A program made the position numbers and the translations under genes. The notes under the pieces were generated by a model. That model was not told where the DNA came from. It made no database searches and saw nothing but the letters and a program-made list of their open reading frames with translations. Below are positions 29,820 to 32,470 of a stretch of DNA of 32,470 nt, one piece after another. Position 1 is the first letter of the stretch. Every line of letters begins with the position of its first letter. The stretch lies in assembly GCA_013289685.1 (NCBI GenBank), contig JABCZL010000029.1, positions 1-32,470 on the forward strand, written 5' to 3'. Source of the stretch: Acidobacteriota bacterium (GTDB taxonomy: Bacteria; Acidobacteriota; Terriglobia; Terriglobales; Acidobacteriaceae).

Positions 29820-30210
29820 ATGCACTTTTTGCCAGTACCGACGGATTCGCGGACTCGTTCGTCTAGTGGGCCGTTCAGGTTCGAGCGCGACATGTTTGCC
29901 AGCGTTTCGGAACTGATGCCTCAGCACATCGCGGATGCTCGTGATCGCGTCTTTCAGCTTAGGGAACCGACAGTTGGAAGCGTTATACCCGATCTTCTCT
30001 TCGGCGAATGGGGAGCTGGGTTGCGCCCGTTGCGCCGCAACTTCACCTTCATCGAGGCGCGGATTATTGCGCTGCTTGATGAACATGATGAACTGCTGGA
30101 GGCTGAGATATCTCAGATGCTGCACCTGAGCGATCCCGCAGCTGCGCGGGCGTTCAAGGGTATCGAGCGCTCGGGGCTGATCATTCGCACACGAAACGGC
30201 ACGATATCCG
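29820..30210 (+). pseudogene. helical/winged-helix-like protein, 3' end cut by IS110 sequence
   Basis: From ATG 29820 the frame encodes about 130 residues: MFASVSELMPQHIADARDRV, VIPDLLFGEWGAGLRPLRRN, FTFIEARIIALLDEHDELLE, AEISQMLHLSDPAAARAFKG, IERSGLIIRTRNGTIS. The last part has the helix-helix-turn-helix-wing order of a MarR-like winged helix (AEISQML...AARAFKGIERSGLI). Immediately after, the frame enters sequence antisense to an IS110 transposase, giving an artificial Arg/Ser-rich tail to 30368. The gene therefore has lost its natural 3' end. The function is unknown; a transcription regulator or DNA-associated protein is possible. Confidence 0.5.
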
Positions 30211-30211
30211 G

Positions 30212-30584
30212 ACCCACCCCAGGATGCGTCATCAGTCGCCGCGTCACCGGGCGCTTCTCCACTTCCTCTTTCCAACGCCCGCGTCAGTTCCTGGATCTTC
30301 GGCGTCAGTTGGTCGAGTACGTCGAGCAGGTCCGGGCGTCGTCGGCTCGCCCACCGAGCCAGCACTAACGACTCCAGTTCACTGCGTCCTGCCGGCCGCC
30401 ATAATGCTTTCTTGCGCCGCAGGCCCTCGTTGAGCGCCACCACATGCAGTTGATTCTTCACCCGGGTACGCATCTGCACCAGGCGGTGACGATGCCACAG
30501 GAGTTGGCGCAGATCGCGATTCTCGGCGTCCGCTACGGTCGCTCGCGGATCGGGTGCAAGATATCCCGTCGCACGTAACTACTG
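30212..30584 (-). mobile_element. IS110-family transposase fragment
   Basis: On the minus strand, from just after an in-frame TAG near 30587, the translation reads DAENRDLRQLLWHRHRLVQM, RTRVKNQLHVVALNEGLRRK, LARWASRRRPDLLDVLDQLT, PKIQELTRALE. After a frameshift near 30268 it continues EVEKRPVTRRLMTHPGVGP. This is the middle region of IS110/IS1111-type DEDD transposases, between the RuvC-like N-terminal part and the C-terminal serine-containing part, both of which are missing. The open frame that runs on to 29400 beyond the frameshift is not transposase. Confidence 0.75.
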
Positions 30585-30610
30585 GTGCCAGGTTATCTCA
30601 TCTCGCCCGA

Positions 30611-31969
30611 TCAATCGTCGTCCGGGTCTGTCGGCGGCCTGCGGTCGTCTAGAAAATGTTCTGCGCTCAGGGGAGCGGCGATGGTCTGAAACCGGGGCAG
30701 GAGATGGCGGAAATCGAAGCAGTCCGAAAGATCGTCGGCACGTTCGTCGGCGTATCCCAAGGATGGCAGTCCGTAGATCTCTTCAGTGAATTTCAAAATG
30801 CTCCCAAAGTCGTGCTGCACGTGCGAGACGTAGCCTCTCCTCGCGTAGGGCGAAACCACAATCAGAGGCACCCGGAAGCCGTAGACGTAGCCTGATCCCC
30901 AGCTGCTACCATCGTTGATGACTTGGGGAGGAGGGACGTGGTCATACCAGCCACCCCAGTCGTCCCAAGTGATGATCACCACCGTATGTGACCAGTAGGC
31001 ACTGGCACCGATAGCGTTCACCACCGAGGCGACCCAGGATGGGCCACTTCCATCGTTGATGCTGGCGTGGTCGGAGGCTTGACCTGTGGGGATCACCCAG
31101 CTCACAGCCGGAAGTTGGCCCGCGCTGATGTCGGTCAGGATCTGACGGTTGTCCTGCACCACATGCTTGACCCACAGGGGCCCCGCGCACTCGGAACCAA
31201 CCGGGCCACAAAGATGCTGGATTGCGTTGGGCGCAGTCCAGATCGAGCCTGGAGACGGGGTGTAGTACTTCCAGCTGATCCCCGCCCTGTCGAGCAGGTC
31301 CGGCAGCGTGGAATGCTCGAAGCAGGGATACATGGTTGACGCTTCCTTGCCGCCGGGATCGATCAGCCAGACCCAAGCGGTGGATGGGGCAGCGCAGCCC
31401 GTGCCCAGATTGGTATTCTCGGCCGCAAACAAGTCGCTGGTCGCGGTGGGCGCCGACGTGCCCGCAAGAAGGAACTGATGTGCGGGGAAACTCGGCCCTT
31501 CGTTGGTTTGGAACATGCGGTCGCCGAAGGTATATTGCCGTGCCAGTTGGAAGTAGGGATCTACGTCCGAAGGCTTCACATACTGGAACTGTGGGTTGGT
31601 TGGGCATCCGGACGTGCCCGCTTTGCAGGCTGTAACTTTGTCCGCGCCATCCATCTTTCCGTTGTCGTACATCCGGACGAAATCAGAGTGACGGTGGCCG
31701 AGGTCGTAACTGTTCACCAGCGAAATCGGCACAAGAGTGATCGTTTCCCCACGCGAGTTCACGCCCTGGTCGGCGATGTCGGCATTGGGTAGCCCATGAA
31801 ACAAATTGTCGGGAGTGCGGTTTTCCTGGACGATGATGACGACGTGCTGAATTAATCCCTGGGGGATCGTGTCGCGACGCGTGCTGCCTGCGCTTGCATT
31901 CAGATTCAGCAACAGAGCGCTGGCGCAAAACAGGAGTACTGAGACACACCAGAATGCGGTTCGGCCCAT
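30611..31969 (-). CDS. secreted phosphoesterase (acid phosphatase AcpA / phospholipase C family)
   Basis: 452 residues. ATG 31969 is chosen because GGGAG lies 6 nt upstream and it opens a signal peptide (MGRTAFWCVSVLLFCASALL, cleavage near NASAGS). Family motifs: HVVIIVQENRTPDNLFHGL (42-60), the metal-binding/nucleophile region of PF04185-type phosphoesterases; DRMFQTNEGPSFPAHQFLLA; the central VSWVIPTGQASDHAS; ITWDDWGGWYDHVPPP with the metal-binding Asp-Asp and His; and FRVPLIVVSPYARRGYVSH. The product would be a periplasmic or extracellular phosphomonoesterase or phospholipase C. Which substrate it uses cannot be told from motifs. It is a single gene; a direct-repeat Pho-box-like site lies about 170 bp upstream. 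Confidence 0.9.
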   Translation of the reverse strand: MGRTAFWCVSVLLFCASALLLNLNASAGSTRRDTIPQGLIQHVVIIVQENRTPDNLFHGLPNADIADQGVNSRGETITLVPISLVNSYDLGHRHSDFVRMYDNGKMDGADKVTACKAGTSGCPTNPQFQYVKPSDVDPYFQLARQYTFGDRMFQTNEGPSFPAHQFLLAGTSAPTATSDLFAAENTNLGTGCAAPSTAWVWLIDPGGKEASTMYPCFEHSTLPDLLDRAGISWKYYTPSPGSIWTAPNAIQHLCGPVGSECAGPLWVKHVVQDNRQILTDISAGQLPAVSWVIPTGQASDHASINDGSGPSWVASVVNAIGASAYWSHTVVIITWDDWGGWYDHVPPPQVINDGSSWGSGYVYGFRVPLIVVSPYARRGYVSHVQHDFGSILKFTEEIYGLPSLGYADERADDLSDCFDFRHLLPRFQTIAAPLSAEHFLDDRRPPTDPDDD

Positions 31970-32470
31970 AGGAAACTCCCTCGAAGGCGGCCAAATGAAC
32001 TCCCGCTGCAGCGAAACATCCGATCTCTGCATGGGGACCACCTCTATGTGTGGAGGAGTATAGCCTCCATGACGGATTTTCCTCCCGCCAGAGACTCTTT
32101 CGCAACCATGACACGATATGTCCGCTGGTGCTGAGGTGTGTCAGAGTTGTGTCAAGCGTTTGTAAGAACGTGGTCTTTTCGACGGGAGTTCTTATGCACG
32201 CAATTAGAGCAGTCGCTGAGGAGACGATCAACGGAGCGATTGAGGGTTGGAGACCGCAAGACCAAAAGGACCTCGCACTGAGGCGCTGATCTCAGACATA
32301 ATTGTCGGGCCGTAGCGACCATACATCGCTCGGATAACGGTTCTGAGTGCTATGGCCTTCCATGAGAAGGCCGGTCGGAGTCAAGTCGATTTTTGCGGTT
32401 CGTGAAACATCGTTGTTCTTCCGCCGAGTGGCCACTGTCGCCATGCTTCCATCCGCACTCTCGAGGAGCG
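31970..32470. other. upstream region of the phosphoesterase gene
   Basis: No supported gene. The + strand ORF at 32050-32289 has no RBS or motif. The stretch contains the direct repeats at 32138-32165 and an inverted GACA-CGATA-TGTC at 32110-32122. Confidence 0.4.
32138..32165 (+). promoter_or_regulatory. possible PhoB-type box (11-bp-spaced TGTCA repeats)
   Basis: GTGTCA occurs at 32138 and 32149, exactly 11 bp apart, with a weaker third unit TTGTAA at 32160. PhoB boxes are CTGTCA-type repeats on an 11-bp period. The position upstream of a secreted phosphatase fits, but the orientation points away from that gene and no PhoB is encoded here. Confidence 0.25.

Noticed and set aside
29400..30479. 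359-codon minus-strand ORF as one gene
   Set aside because: Only the first 70 or so codons are transposase; beyond the frameshift the frame is antisense to the + strand pseudogene and the basic repeat gene region.
32050..32289. 79-codon + strand ORF upstream of the phosphoesterase
   Set aside because: No RBS, no motif, and it begins inside the likely leader of the divergent phosphoesterase gene.

Overview
The window looks like a chromosomal accessory region of a moderately GC-rich soil bacterium, most probably an Acidobacteriota (Terriglobia/Koribacter-like). This rests on recognising family style: a secreted carboxypeptidase-like 'YDE..GG..WxETQNV' domain, several tiny proteins of the type common in that phylum, a MscS protein with a long N-terminal region, and NRPS proteins ending in short acidic helices. 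No rRNA, tRNA or CRISPR array is visible, so the placement is an inference.

Layout. 1-3.7 kb: end of a truncated gene, a secreted single-TM protein, an internally deleted IS66 element, a Sfp-type phosphopantetheinyl transferase (+) and a PilZ protein (-). 4.2-5.0 kb: a lipoprotein with a glutaminase-like BPL_N fold (-). 5.3-21.5 kb: a compact nonribosomal peptide synthetase (NRPS) locus made of two divergent transcription units that start at 16.6-16.8 kb. The leftward unit encodes NRPS C-A-PCP, a PLP decarboxylase, NRPS A-PCP, a cytochrome P450 and NRPS C-A-PCP. The rightward unit encodes NRPS C-PCP-TE and a Wzm/Wzt-type ABC exporter. 21.8-27.3 kb: MscS channel, two tiny convergent genes, a REC-histidine kinase, a receiver-only regulator and a small conserved protein. 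27.3-30.6 kb: a gene-poor stretch with diverged repeats, a tandem pair of Cys/His mini-proteins, a basic repeat protein and an IS110 remnant that cut a gene. 30.6-32 kb: a secreted AcpA/phospholipase C-type phosphoesterase (-).

How the NRPS genes may work together (inference). The PPTase would prime the four carrier domains. The pocket code I read by hand from the 13.3-16.6 kb protein is V-D-W-V-S-S-I-A-D-K. The Asp has moved from position 235 to 236, as reported for beta-alanine domains, and the next gene is a decarboxylase that could make beta-alanine from aspartate. The stand-alone A-PCP protein (D-A-W-F-L-T-N-V-V-K, Leu-like) overlaps a P450 gene by 4 bp, the classic arrangement for oxidising a carrier-bound amino acid. 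The last C-A-PCP protein reads D-I-L-Q-L-G-L-I-W-K (Gly type). The terminating C-PCP-TE protein has no A domain, and its TE uses Cys instead of Ser as nucleophile. The result could be a short, possibly lactonised or otherwise strained peptide containing beta-Ala, Gly and an oxidised aliphatic residue, exported by a transporter type normally used for polysaccharides. I do not recognise this gene combination as a described system.
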